Of a stretch of DNA of 64,000 bases, positions 1-11,069 are shown piece by piece. The notes under the pieces are model-generated. The model ran no database searches. It saw only the letters and a program-made list of their open reading frames with translations, and was not told the DNA's origin. The stretch covers positions 7,068,001 to 7,132,000 of the forward strand of contig NC_135056.1 in NCBI RefSeq assembly GCF_051014685.1. The letters run 5' to 3'. Each line of letters starts with the position of its first letter. Position 1 is the stretch's first letter. Origin of the DNA: Ptiloglossa arizonensis (lineage: Eukaryota > Arthropoda > Insecta > Hymenoptera > Colletidae). The translations under genes were made by a program, and so were the position numbers.

Positions 1-900
1 CTGCGTGTCCACTCGAGAGTGAAACTGTTGCGTTGGTATCGTTCGCGATGTCGAGTATCGAGAGTGTTTTTCCCCACTGGAGACTCCGTTTGAGAGATTG
101 ACAATTGTTCTCATAGATAGTCTTCACTGGGGAGGAACACACTTGAGAGAAACTCGTGGCAGATTAAAGATACGCGTCAATTTGAGAATGAAACTACTGA
201 GTTGGTTCAGAGAGTGTTCCTCGACTGTGGAGACTGTATTTGAGAGTTTGACAATCGTTCTCAAACGCAGGCTCAATTGGTGTGAAATACTCTCTATACA
301 AACTCACAGCAGCTCTTAAATGTTACGTAGCTTTAAGCTGGGGCGAATTGATGTAGAGAGTGTTTCTCATGAGTGGAGCCTACGTTTGAGAGTTTGACAA
401 TCGTTCTCAAACACAGTCTCCACTGGTGAGAAACACTTTCAAGAGCAACTTGTGTCAGTTTAATGCTATGTGACATTTGAAAGTGAAACTGCTGTGAGTA
501 GGTCTAGGGAGTGTTTCTCGCGAGTAGAGACTACGTTTGAGAGTTTGACAATCATTCTCAAACGTAGTCTCCACTGGTAAAAAATATCCTCTATACTAAT
601 TCGTGCCAGTTTAAAGCTACGTAACATTTGAGTGTAAAACTGTAGTAAGTTGCTATACAGAGTGTTTCTCGAGTGAAGACTACGTTTGAGAGTTCGACAA
701 TCATTCTCAAACACAGTATCTACAGGTGAAAAATACCCTCTATACAAATTCGTGCCATGTTAAAGCTAACATTTGATTGTAAAACTGTCGTGAGTTGCTA
801 TAGAGAGTGTTTCTCAAGTGAAGACTACGTTTGAGAGTTTGACAATCATTCTCAAACGCAGTCTCCACTGGTAAGACACTCTCGATACTAACTCGTGACA
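1..900. repeat. Tandem array, ~148 bp unit, each unit holding a hairpin
   Basis: Six diverged copies follow each other. The core TTGACAAT (or a one-base variant) recurs at 98, 248, 394, 545, 694 and 839, giving spacings of 145-151 bp. In each copy the core is the loop of an imperfect inverted repeat: the left arm carries GTGTTTCTC, TGGAGACT and GTTTGAGA in that order, and the right arm carries their complements as TTCTCAAAC, AGTCTCCA and GAGAAACAC. In the third copy the arms are roughly 357-393 and 404-440. The DNA between hairpins is also shared (a motif like CGTGCCAGTTTAAAGCTACG). The array starts at or before the window edge, so its full size is unknown. Open frames here are short and not conserved between units, so I see no protein. 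Confidence 0.9.
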
Positions 901-3900
901 GTTTCACTCTGAAATAGACACGTAGCCTAAGCGAGTAGCGTAGGTGCGCAAGAAGTTGGCCAGTATCTTGTAAGCTGAAACTGCACAGGGAAAAAGAGGA
1001 TCGTCCGCTCGCATCACTCTACGCAAGTACGTTATCACCAGAGATCCCTATTTCACGTGTAATCAATTGCCAAGAACATGAATCTACCAAAACATACACA
1101 CACTCGCACACACATGCACGATTAAATATCCGCCTACGTGTGCATTTACAATCCGCTTACACGCGTATTAAGAACACGAATATTTAATTTCTTAATAACC
1201 GGTACACGTGTTACGTGTGCACATGTTTTGATAGATTTATATCCTCATCGATTAATTACACAAAGGGATCTTTAGCGACAATGTATCTGCCGGAGTATCT
1301 GTAAAGTCATTCGAGCGGATGATTTCACCTCCTCTGTGACGTTTCAGCTCGAAGGACCGGTAAACTTTTCGCGCGTTTCGAGCACGTATCTCGACGTCTC
1401 GGGACTCGCGGTTTTCGTCGCGAGGTGGCCGAGCACGCGCGAAGGCCAACGTCGTCATCGATGATGCGACGATGAGGAATGAGCGAATCGTCCCGCGCAG
1501 TCATTGCCGGCCCTGTTCCAGCTTGCTCGGCGAACCGTGCCCGAGACGAGATTGCGGGATTAACGTAACCGGTTGCGATTGCGAAACTCGCCTGCGTTGA
1601 AACGCGATTGGCTCCCGACTATGGCCTTTTTTACGACTTCTTTCCCCGGCGTGTTATCGCTCCACGGAATTAGTCAAGGATCCGAGATCGGGACATTGAA
1701 TCGGCCGATGAACCTCCTCTTTCCCTCGCGAGTACCTCGGGGCTTTTTCGCGATGAAAAATGAAGGGGGATTTTTCTTTTTTCTATTATCTTTTTCTTTT
1801 TTTTTCACCGCTCGCGATTCCAAGGGTTTCCCGCGAGAAGCGAGCCGGCTTTCGGTCGAGTTTTCGTAACTTCGATTGGAAGAGTTTTTTGTTCGGATTA
1901 TTCGAACGAATTAGATTTCTGATTCGAAGATGAGAAGAGAGAGTCACCGCACTGTTCCAATGCGTAAAAATACGAACTGATTTAACGGCTTTGTTATTTA
2001 ATTGCTTTCTTTTTTTTTTTGCTAAAAATGAGACTGTTTTGTACGTTTTTTGAGGCGTACAATCTATTTTTTTTTTTCTTTCAGGAGAATAATAAAAAAT
2101 CTAACTTTACACGATCACAGTTAAAATTTTGTTACCATTATTTCACATTTAGGTGGTATAAATGATTTTAAATTAAAATTGTAAAATAAATTCTGCGTGA
2201 CTAAATACCAATATCTATAGGTAGAATGCGAATGGTCGCGATCGGTTAGATAAGGGGTTCCATGTATTTATATTCATTTTTATATGGAATCAAATATCTT
2301 ATCTCGCTTGGATGGAAATAAATTTTGAAATTTGTATTAAATCGTTGAACGACTCTATATACCCTGTGCCTCGGTATTCGATGACGACACGTTGATTTCT
2401 GTGTCTACCTTATCGATAAAGATTTAAAAGATTAACTCGATATAGAAATATAGAACAGTGAAGCATTTTATAATTTTACATGAAAAAGTATCTTTCATTC
2501 GTACCGGGTAAAATAATAAGAATAAAGATAAATTTAATTCTTAAGTGAGCATGCTCGTGTTTGTTACGTACTGGTAAATAGGCACGCGAGAGACTGTCGA
2601 ATCCTTAATTTTTTATTTTTTATTACGAACTGGTACTATTTTCTCCTTGTCCAAGTAAATAATACGTTTAAGCTTTGTTAATCTAAATAAAAAGTAACCG
2701 ATTTATGTCAAGCACCAGCGTGTAATCCACTGGATCTCTGCGTGACAATTTGAGAGTTAACTTTTATTTTTAACTCGTCCAGTGCACGAAGCCGATTACG
2801 ATGAAATTTTTCATTTTTAGAGAACTCCTTCGTTACCTTTTTAGAGCAGTGCTTTTTTAATTGTCGCGTAGGTATCTCCACTACTACAACCAATCTCACT
2901 TTCATTATTTATCGTTCTTTTGCGTGGATGTTGAGATAAGTTGAAAGTAATGGCTATTGAAATTTCATTTACGTATCTCGTTTATGTTATTATTTTTATC
3001 GGTCGCTTATTCGATGTTAGCCATATTGAAAATCATCACTTACATTTTTTCGTCGTTTGTATTTCATCGAAACAATTTAATACAATTTGAATATTTATAT
3101 TTAAGAACGATCTCTGTTCTTTGGTTCTCTTCGATAATTATTTTAAAATCACAACAGGGTATTACTAATATCGAATAATTGGAACGGAATTGGATAATTT
3201 TTATCAAAATAAAAAAACAAGAAGAAATTATAATGTTACAAATAATAAGAAAATTAAATTCAAATTATTTACACTAGATTACATACATAAGTATACTTAA
3301 CGTACTGATAGATGATAACGCTCGTTGGTAAAGTAAAATGAAACATAAATTCTTTTTAAACTAAAATAAATTTTCTATACACGTTACGGTTCGTACGAAT
3401 GTATAATAAAAATTTCAAATACCCTTGTTCGCATAATTTTACTCTTTCTTTTCCTTGTGACAATTAAAAAATGACAATTAAAAAAGTAAATCAATTACAT
3501 CATACCAAAGCGAAAGTTTGGAATAAACGAATCGTAGAAGTTGAAGAATTTAATTTATTATCGCCACCTGAGATGAAGTTGCGTGAAAATGATTAAATAA
3601 ACGACGCGCTACAAAGACACACAATCGATTGATAAATAAATTATCGTAGAAACTTGTGGAAGCATTACAATGTGCACGTGTGTGTGTGTAATATAAATTT
3701 CACAATTCCCTCTCGATTATTCCATTGTTATTCTTTACTTATTACGATTTTAGGATAATTTTATACCGTATCGCTGCCATGGCCAAATTCGTATTTAAAT
3801 CCCTTCGATTGTAAAACAAACAAACTCTCGAATAATTTTATCGGAATATTTAATGCCGTAATAAAGTTTGAAAGGAGACATCCACCGAAATGCAGAAGTC

Positions 3901-4434
3901 GTAGCGACTACGTGATCAATTAATTGCCCGGTACGTATCACGCTTGTGTAGCCGAGGATCATTTATTGCGATTGCATTCGTGGACAAGCGTCGGTGTTCA
4001 AGCTAATTCGACGCGTGACCGGTTGATCAATCGATAACACACGAGAGGAAGAGTCCACCGGGACATCTGCAAACAATTTCGTCGGTATTTGCCTTTGTCC
4101 GCTCTTCGGACCGCGTCTAAAATATCCCCTCGAAAATTCGTGACAAAGGCTACGAATGAAAATGAAACAGCGAACGAAACTGTAAAAGAAGCCCCTGATC
4201 TATCACCGAATGAACGAACAATCGTCAAAAATATCTTCCAAATGCGTTACAAATTCAAACTTTGCTTCAGAGGTAAACGAAACCTTCTTTGGATCGATCG
4301 AAGACGAAGTTCATCGTAGAATTTAGTCGGAGAGAATATAGTAGTTTTTAAAACAGGTCTGTCAATTTTTGACAAACGCAATGGTCAAATCACGGTAAAT
4401 TATATTATTTGTAATTTCAATGCGATTTAGGTAG
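901..4434. other. No gene recognised; unique AT-rich DNA with one GC-rich patch
   Basis: The stretch 1310-1720 is richer in GC and CpG than its flanks, and 3880-4230 less strongly so. The rest is AT-rich with T-runs (near 1790, 2010 and 2070). Short frames exist on both strands at 1252-1458, 1573-1869 and 3998-4319, but they are ordinary chance frames in CpG-rich DNA: overlapping, low in complexity and without recognisable domains. A loose CA-rich stretch lies at 1090-1120. No promoter, RNA gene or repeat could be supported. Confidence 0.5.
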
Positions 4435-5005
4435 AGTCAATTTTTCAAGAAAATTTCAACGATGGTTGTAAAAATTCCGCTAACAATGTTAGAGAGATAC
4501 GATGCTTTTTGATAGTGTCCTTTGTCTATAGTATTGGAAGAAAAACTATCATTGTTGTTAACTATCTAGGCTCAGAAACATGATGCCAAATATACACGTA
4601 AAAAAAACACATAGAATAGTGACAAAATTATGCCTGGAGAATTTCTTTTCGATTCGAAAATTCGCGATAAAAACAATACCTGATGAACAGGTCAATTTCG
4701 CACGTACCTTCTAAATTTCCAATTTTCAAAGAAAATTCTAACAATGCTTACAAAATGACTCGAAGAATATTCTTTTCGAGAGATATCATGATTCGAGTTA
4801 CGTTTCTCCGTGTACAGAGTCGTACCATCATCGTTGTTAACCACATAAACTAACCAACGTGATACCAAACATACACAACAACAACAACAACAAAAAACAC
4901 ATAGAAAAGTGACAAAATTACGGCTGGACAATTTCTTCCCGATTTGAAAATCCGCGACAAAGGCGGTACCTAATGGATGGCCCAGTTTCGCTCGGTTCGC
5001 GCTGA
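4435..5005. repeat. Diverged tandem duplication, ~285-290 bp unit
   Basis: Two copies lie head to tail. Shared landmarks appear in the same order: a motif like AATTTTCAAAGAAAATT (4438 and 4720), ATCATCGTTGTTAAC or a close variant (4548 and 4826), AAACACATAGAAAAGTGAC or a close variant (4605 and 4894), and the stretch beginning CTGGAGAATTTC / CTGGACAATTTC (4634 and 4923). The second copy carries an expanded CAA run (4876-4893). The copies differ by many substitutions, so the duplication is old. A 194-codon minus-strand frame runs through copy two into the GC-rich island, but copy one does not preserve it, which argues against coding. Confidence 0.75.
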
Positions 5006-6080
5006 AACAACCTCGCCGGGAAAACTGTACACGCGCTACGCGAATCACGTAGGTAAACCAGATCTCCACGGCTTTTACAGGTAGGCTGTACCGGGGACAA
5101 GCTCGCGAGAAGGAGCAACAAAGTGGGGGAGCGCGAGCGAGATAGGGACAGAGGGAACTGGTTGCGGACCCTGACACGACTTCGAATGCAGCACAATGCA
5201 CCGGGGCGACGTGTACGTGTTCTCGTCGGTTAGTGTGCGCGTGCAACGCGTAGTGTACACAGGGAAAACAAGGCAATTCGTGACAAGCGCGTTGGTACAG
5301 AGCCGCGACGGAGAGGAGACCTCGTTGTTTCTCTTCTCCTTTGCCTCTCCGTGCCCCCCCCCCCCCTACCGTGCATCGCGATTTTCTTTCCTCCCTGCCC
5401 CCTGTTTATTCCTCTCGCGCGTCCCGTGATCCTCCGTCGACGTTCGCGGCCATAAAGTCACGGCGTGTAACAACACTTCGCCACGCATCGCACTTTTCTC
5501 GAGCGATCGTTCGATGGGACGCCTCTGTTGCGAGCTGGGAACGACGATAATATTTCACCGACGGTGGTAAAAATCATGCTCGGCGTGTAATAAACGCGAC
5601 CACGGGAATAGAGGAAACGATAAATAATATCTCCGTACGTAAAGTGGTAGGAGAGAGGGGGGGATCGCGAGCCTTTCACGAGGATACGAGAAACTTTTTA
5701 ATCGTCGTTAAACGCGACACAGAGACCGGGTATTTTCGGTACGGGTTTCGAAGATGGCGCAACTTGGAAATTTATAACATCGCCTACGGCGGTTTACACC
5801 GGCTGCCGATTAAATTCCCCGATGAGAGAACTTCGGATCCGATTCCGTCCCGCGCGCCGAACGATCGCGTTAATTTCGATGGGATGGCCGCTCGTTGAAT
5901 AGCTCTTCTTTGTTTCTTCTTCTTTTACGTCCTTCGACTCTTCGTCGACTCTTCCTACTCGTGGTGGTTCAGCCGCTCGGTGTTCGAGGTCGACCGCTAC
6001 GCGGGACAAAGTCTTTGGCAATAGGTTGTCCGAGTGGCCTCGACGATGTTCGTTAACAGTCGAGGCTGAAATTTTCAATC
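5006..6080. other. GC- and CpG-rich island with a 13-base poly-C run; no gene recognised
   Basis: Composition changes sharply to CpG-rich DNA here. A run of 13 C lies at 5354-5366. Several overlapping frames of 60-190 codons are open on both strands (for example minus strand 4692-5276 and 5794-6078, plus strand 5644-5898), as expected when stop codons are diluted by high GC. Their translations are rich in Ser, Arg and Cys and show no domain. CpG-rich islands of this kind in insects often mark conserved non-coding DNA or promoters, but nothing here fixes a start site. A non-coding or 5'-flanking role is an inference. Confidence 0.4.
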
Positions 6081-7089
6081 GAGTGGGTTAACTTACAGAC
6101 TGGACTGGCTAAAAATCGTAACATCCGCCGGAAACCAAATGTAAATTCAATCCTGGAACCACTGGTATGTCTATACACGAGTTTCAATAAAGATTGCACC
6201 GAGTGCGCGTAACTGATACTCTTGTACCTACCTAAAGGTTATTCGACGATAAATTAACGACGTTGGAGAGGTTTCGAAGCAATAATTGTAAATGAAGATG
6301 AACCGGCTGGGTAAGTAATTATAACCGTGTTTTATCTATGATGCAAGATCTCGTAATCGTGATGTTTAAATGTTGCATACTGTTCTCGTCTCGTTCGAAC
6401 GGATTCGAATATTAACGAACGTACAACGTTCGTTGGAATATTACATTTTGGCGAAGACTCGCTCAGGGTGGAGTCATGATTTCATAATTGTTAATTGGGC
6501 TATCATTGGCTTTGAATTCATCCTGTCGTTTCTCGAAGACGTTATCTTTGTCATCATGGAAAGGGCAAGTGAAGTCGTCAGTCTGGGAAAACTCGATGCT
6601 GTGGATGCCTGACGCTGATTTGAGGACTTATTATAATTTACAACAAAATTTTGGGGACTTGAAATACAATCCTGGTCGTGACCTGTGGATAATTTCAGAC
6701 CTAAACGCGTGTTCGAAAACTATTTACAAACACTGATTGTTCCCCAAAACTTGCATATTCCATTGAAGATGGAACAATCACGGTGGATTGTATCGGATTG
6801 GTTTGTCCAATTGGTTTGTATCGAACCACGAACATAATAGTACGTTCGAAATTGGAAATGGAAAGGGAAAATTAATTTACTTGCATACCATTATGCACGA
6901 GGAAAGGTTGGAAGGAATATTTAGCAATCCCTTGACAATTTACCAAGGTTTTATCATAATAGTCCTACTGACAAGGATTTTTGCACTTGTGTGTAACTCT
7001 CAGACATGGTTCAAAGATCGACGTTCAGAGATTTCGAAGGATCTTTTCTATCATTTGATAAAAAGAAAAAGCCCGATTTCAGAATTTCG
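6081..7089. other. No gene recognised
   Basis: AT-rich DNA. Plus-strand frames of 80-116 codons are present (6370-6612, 6488-6736, 6788-7138) but they overlap each other and match no family I recognise. An AATAAA follows at 6187 with no identifiable upstream gene. A weak inverted pair, a TTTTGGGGAC-type motif near 6650 and its complement near 6742, was seen and not pursued. Confidence 0.4.
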
Positions 7090-7116
7090 TCGTTTGACAA
7101 AACTTATCGAACAACC
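7090..7116. mobile_element. Solo end of a mariner-type MITE
   Basis: The sequence CGTTTGACAAAACTTATCG followed by AACAACC and then TA matches the right-hand terminal repeat of the complete element at 9916-10115, and the ends at 12345 and 24521. No matching left end was found nearby, so this is a relic or truncated copy. Family placement rests on the TA target and the terminal motif only. Confidence 0.55.
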
Positions 7117-7142
7117 TATCACACAATCTATTGTATAATCTA

Positions 7143-7235
7143 GTATTATATTACTAGATACGCGAGATCTCTGCGTATTAGAATAAATCAAATATTATAA
7201 TCCGAACTTTTACAAGAATAACGATACTCGACCTC
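7143..7235. repeat. Dispersed repeat, copy 1 (partner at 57323-57405)
   Basis: This segment aligns base for base with 57323-57405. The shared motifs are ACGCGAGATC, an AATAAA-containing A-rich stretch, ATATTA, AGAACTTT or GAACTTTT, and CAAGAATAA. The two copies are about 50 kb apart in the same orientation and differ at roughly one base in five. The order 'CGCGAGATC, then AATAAA about 20 bp later' is reminiscent of the R region and polyadenylation signal of an LTR, but this is only an inference. Confidence 0.6.
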
Positions 7236-7392
7236 GTTTATTTATTTTAAATTGGTAACGTCGAGGTGACGTGCACGTTGCAAAATCAGTCGGTGGTACT
7301 GGCGGGGATAAAGACGTACCGTAAAACCCGGCGAAATTCGGACCGTAAACCCGGCTCTAGTGAACATTCAATGTGGGTATCGGAGCTGGCTT

Positions 7393-7410
7393 ATCCCACT
7401 TCTGACGCCA
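7393..7410 (-). other. Possible LTR-retroelement primer-binding site (tRNA-Leu type)
   Basis: The plus strand reads ATCCCACTTCTGACGCCA. This matches the 3' end of insect leucine tRNAs (ATCCCACTTCTGACA plus CCA, recalled from known tRNA sequences) with one mismatch. Read on the minus strand it begins TGGCGTCAGAAGTGGG, the usual layout of a primer-binding site just inside a 5' LTR. If so, the LTR would lie at higher coordinates and the internal region at lower ones. No second LTR, gag or pol remnant could be found, and the nearby dispersed repeat does not obviously fit the same orientation. A chance match remains possible. Confidence 0.3.
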
Positions 7411-7937
7411 ATTGTAACCGTACGTTGCGTGTTACTTCGGCCACGACGCGACATTATCGCGAGTTGTCTTGTCCACTACTCGTGGCTGCGCATCTCCATT
7501 TATCGACACAACCGATGGAACGTCGATAGATTGTAATAAAACATTGCAACGTGTACTGTACGTTGGAATTTTATGAATATCGTACAGGTCTTGCAGATAC
7601 ATTAAACGTGGAGAGAAAAAAAAAAAACACTCATTATGCGTATTTATGGGTAGCGTTACCTGTGGTATCTACCTACCGATATTGCATCTGTGTACATTCA
7701 ACCGGATCACCGATATGTTTCACTTATTACGAAATCGTGGCAATATAGCGATATAAAGTAAACGAAAAAAGGTTCTGATCGATATGTAACAGCTTTCGAG
7801 TCGACGCAAGGGAATACGAAATAATTAATGCAGAAGATATATGGAGTAGAATTCCACGAAGTAATATAGAAATGCAGTGATTCCACAAGAGTAATACACA
7901 TTTTTCACTCGTCATCGTTGCTTTCGATGGTATCTTT
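7411..7937. other. No gene recognised
   Basis: CpG-rich up to about 7510 and AT-rich after that. It carries a 10-base A run near 7617. Short overlapping frames on both strands (7551-7748 plus; 7707-7915 minus) have no recognisable content. Confidence 0.4.
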
Positions 7938-8135
7938 ATTGAATATATTCCTTCGAAAAATGTACAATATTTTGCAGAGTATTCACAAATATTATAAAAA
8001 TATGTTCATATTATGTATAAATCTCAGCAATTATTATTGAATATATTCGTCCAAAAAATGTACAATAATATTTCATAAAATATTTACAAGTATCGTAATA
8101 ATGTATTCACATTGTGTATAAATTTCAGCAACTGT
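7938..8135. repeat. Two-copy tandem repeat, 98 bp
   Basis: ATTGAATATATTC, then AAAAATGTACAATA, then TTCACA and ATGTATAAAT, then TCAGCAA occur in order twice, starting at 7938 and 8036. The copies are clearly similar with scattered substitutions and small indels. No open frame spans the unit. Confidence 0.75.
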
Positions 8136-9195
8136 GCTTACAATTATCGCAAAAATTTCACGTTGGTGTCTAAAAGAAAACCAACTCTCTTTTCTTTTAA
8201 ACTGTACACCGAGATTGCATTAACAATTGCATAACGAGTATGATGGACGAAAGCTAGCTCAGTGAATTCTACAGTTTTTATTAGTTACAAATCAATATTG
8301 ATAAATTGGAGTTTATTAGATCCCACCAGACGGTTCTTGAATTATAAAAATACTTCGTTTGAAATATTGGAAGAAAAAATGCCATCGGTAAACGTCTTTA
8401 GATACGGTATGTCATTATCAAAATTATAGTATCTGGAATTCGAATCTGTTACAATGTCGTACGACGTTAGAACAATGTATGTACTGTACTCGACGAGTTC
8501 CAATCGAGTTACGACGTTTTCTCAGCGAGTTCCAGTTGCGTTTCAAGTGTCTTGTCTGACGGCTCGAGATATCCTTTCGCGAGCTTTTGCGTATTATGTA
8601 CTTTAACGTCGTTGTCGACCGTCTGATGAGTTTCTATGTGGCGGCTATGGATGCGTTCTTAGCTTATTAGCGACTCTATTTCCGCGTGGATATGTAAAAT
8701 CTCTCTGCGGATGCGTAGAAAAAGAACGCTACTCATCTTTCCTCGTATTGTTCTGTAATCTCTGTATAAACGTTAAAAATTCTCCATTGTTGATCGTACG
8801 TTTGGTATTCGAGTAATTTCAGGTTCAGTGAATTACAATCGAAAATATAATTAAGTACGTACAAATCGAATTGCATAAATACGATGCACTGTAAGCAGAG
8901 AGAAACATTGATCTCAAGTTGAAAAAGTAATTAGGTTCTGAGTAAAAGAAACGGCCTTGAAGAGGCTGATCGATCGTTGCACTCGTAGCTTTCTTGCTAC
9001 GAGAAGTAACATCTCGAAAAAATATTTTCCATCGAACGTAAAAATAAATTGCACGATTATATTAAAATGTCGCTCTTCTATTTCAATGTTTCAAGTATTC
9101 TCTTACTTTATCGAAACATAGTATTCTAATCTCTGGAGAAACGCAAAGGGTTAAAACGTTTGATTCGATACGACTCGAAAATACTTTCAGTTGTA
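8136..9195. other. No gene recognised
   Basis: AT-rich, moderately CpG-containing DNA. No frame above 60 codons lies here, and I found no repeats, RNA genes or promoter elements that I could support. Confidence 0.4.
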
Positions 9196-9530
9196 ATTTT
9201 TGTCGTTTGGTACACTTTAATTAATATTCGATCTGAATTTTAGAAAAATTAATCCATCGAAGAAAGAAACACAGATGAAACGAAAACTTTATACGACTCG
9301 ATATTTCTTTCAATACTAATCTCTGTCTCTTGATACACTTCAATTAATATTCGATCTCAATTTTAGAAAGGTAATCGATCGAAGAAAGAAACGAAAACTT
9401 TATACAACTCGAAGTTTCTTTCGGTATTAATCTCTGTCTTTTAATACACTCTAATATTCGTTTTCAATTTTAAAAAATTAATCGATCGAAGAAAGAAACA
9501 CGGAAGAAACAAAAATCTTGTACGACGAGA
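9196..9530. repeat. Three-copy tandem repeat, ~107-123 bp unit
   Basis: The block AATATTCGATCT (9223), AATATTCGATCT (9346) and AATATTCGTTTT (9453) is followed each time by AATTTTA, then ATCGATCGAAGAAAGAAAC or a near variant, then an ACTTTATAC- or TCTTGTAC-type motif. The spacings are 123 and 107 bp, the difference coming from a small deletion in the second and third units. Copies are diverged and non-coding. Confidence 0.75.
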
Positions 9531-9915
9531 ACCTCTTTGTCTCGTAACAATAAAGTGAAAAGTACGTAAATTTTATTTTCATTTCTCGCTTCGATGATTC
9601 AACGATAGTCGAGTCATTGACGATCGCAGGCTACAAAGATAACGCCTAGTCTTGTTCCTGGTGAGCAGTTTCAGGAAGTAGTAGAGGGGAGGGGGATAAC
9701 TGTGACAACTCGATGGACAGAAATCGTGACAATTCGATAGATAGTACTTCGAACGGGCGCGAAATTCACTGCTGCGTGTATTTACGTATTCGTCGCGATG
9801 ACATTGGCGAGTTACGAAGAATAAACATCCATACGACTCGAACGATAAAATATTTCGCTGTTCCCCCATCTATTAAAGTAATTTTCAACATTCCGATTCC
9901 AAAGTCGAAATACTA

Positions 9916-10115
9916 GGTTGTTCGATAACTTTTGTCGTGTTTTCCATTGTAAAAATATTATGACACTTTGAATAACTGTAAATATACGAACGAGTCGATA
10001 GATCTACATGAAACTTCACACATGTTCGTTAAACAGTAGAAAGTTCTTTAGAAAAATAAAACGACGAACTTAATAGCTGTATTTCTTATAGAACGACAAA
10101 ACTTATTGAGCAACC
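9916..10115. mobile_element. Complete mariner-type MITE with TA target duplication
   Basis: The left end GGTTGTTCGATAACTTTTG and the right end, read in reverse complement as GGTTGCTCAATAAGTTTTG, form terminal inverted repeats of about 22 bp with three differences. The element is about 200 bp and is flanked by TA on both sides (9914-9915 and 10116-10117), the target of Tc1/mariner transposases. It has no coding capacity, so it would have been moved by a transposase elsewhere. Related ends occur at 7116, 12345, 12456, 23894, 24521 and in the hairpins at 52394-52560, so the family is multi-copy in this window. A minus-strand relative covers 12255-12345. Confidence 0.85.
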
Positions 10116-11069
10116 TATTATTGGCAATACTAATCTCCCGCCAATTGGCACGTGCACCGTTCAAACAGCGATCGGAACACTCATGTGGTAACTATGTAAA
10201 CCAATATATTTATTCATTTGTTTTTAAAACATCCTCTTGTTTCTTCGATTTTCTATCATAAAAGTGAAAACACGTTTGTTATTATTGAACCAAAGATTCT
10301 TAATTTCGATACAGTTGAGGTGTCCAAACCAGTATCCAACACAAAAGCGAGTATTTTTCTCAACGAGTGACACAGATACCTCGTCCCGCTCCTACAGGTG
10401 GCGGACGTGTTTAAACGAAAAAGGAAAAAATAAATAAAACAGAAAGATACGCGACATTGTATCTTACAACACGGTAAGAAGATAATAGCGCACCGGATGC
10501 TCAACCCTTTGAGTTCTATGATTGCGTGTATGGGTTTAGAGAAAGCTATCGGTGTGGACGTGTATATATACGTCCAGCGTAAGTTACGTGTGAGGACTGT
10601 GGACGCGTATACGATGTACATATGTTCTGTTTAAGTAAATAGAATTTATTTTGCTTTATGTTCAATTAAATAATACGAGAAAATAACTTTCTCGACTTAT
10701 TTAATTCGAGATAGAAGAATTAGAATTGTAATTTACAATTTGTTGCACCTTGTACGTTCGTTCGTCAAAATTTACGTTAGCAAAAAATATTCCGTCTTCA
10801 GAGATCATAATAGATAGTAGACGCGCATCGTCCACGTGGATTGCTTCGATTAGGAGTATTCAGGTCTCAACAATTTTTTATAAACTTTTAAAGTCTTTTT
10901 ATTAGACAAAAATGATCGCTTTTTCTTCAAACTTCGACCATTTCTACAATTATTAAAATTTTCGAAAAATAGTACGCTACATTTTAGATAATAGTCTCTA
11001 GTATATGAATCGACAACATTCTTTTATTTCAAACTTTCAAGTTCTTGTCAACTGTGACGGTCAACAAAC
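10116..11069. other. No gene recognised
   Basis: AT-rich DNA. A minus-strand frame of 121 codons (10256-10621) overlaps a plus-strand frame and has no recognisable domain. A CAACCCTTTGAG motif at 10502 resembles the outer edge of TTAA-type elements but lacks the TTAA, so it is not called. Confidence 0.4.

Noticed and set aside
4692..5276. 194-codon minus-strand frame
   Set aside because: It crosses a tandem duplication and a CpG-rich island, is not preserved in the first copy of the duplication, and has low-complexity Cys/Ser-rich content with no domain.
6788..7138. 116-codon plus-strand frame
   Set aside because: No family resemblance, ends inside a mariner-type terminal repeat, and overlaps other frames.
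10500..10540. CAACCCTTTGAG as a piggyBac-like end
   Set aside because: No adjacent TTAA and no partner end.
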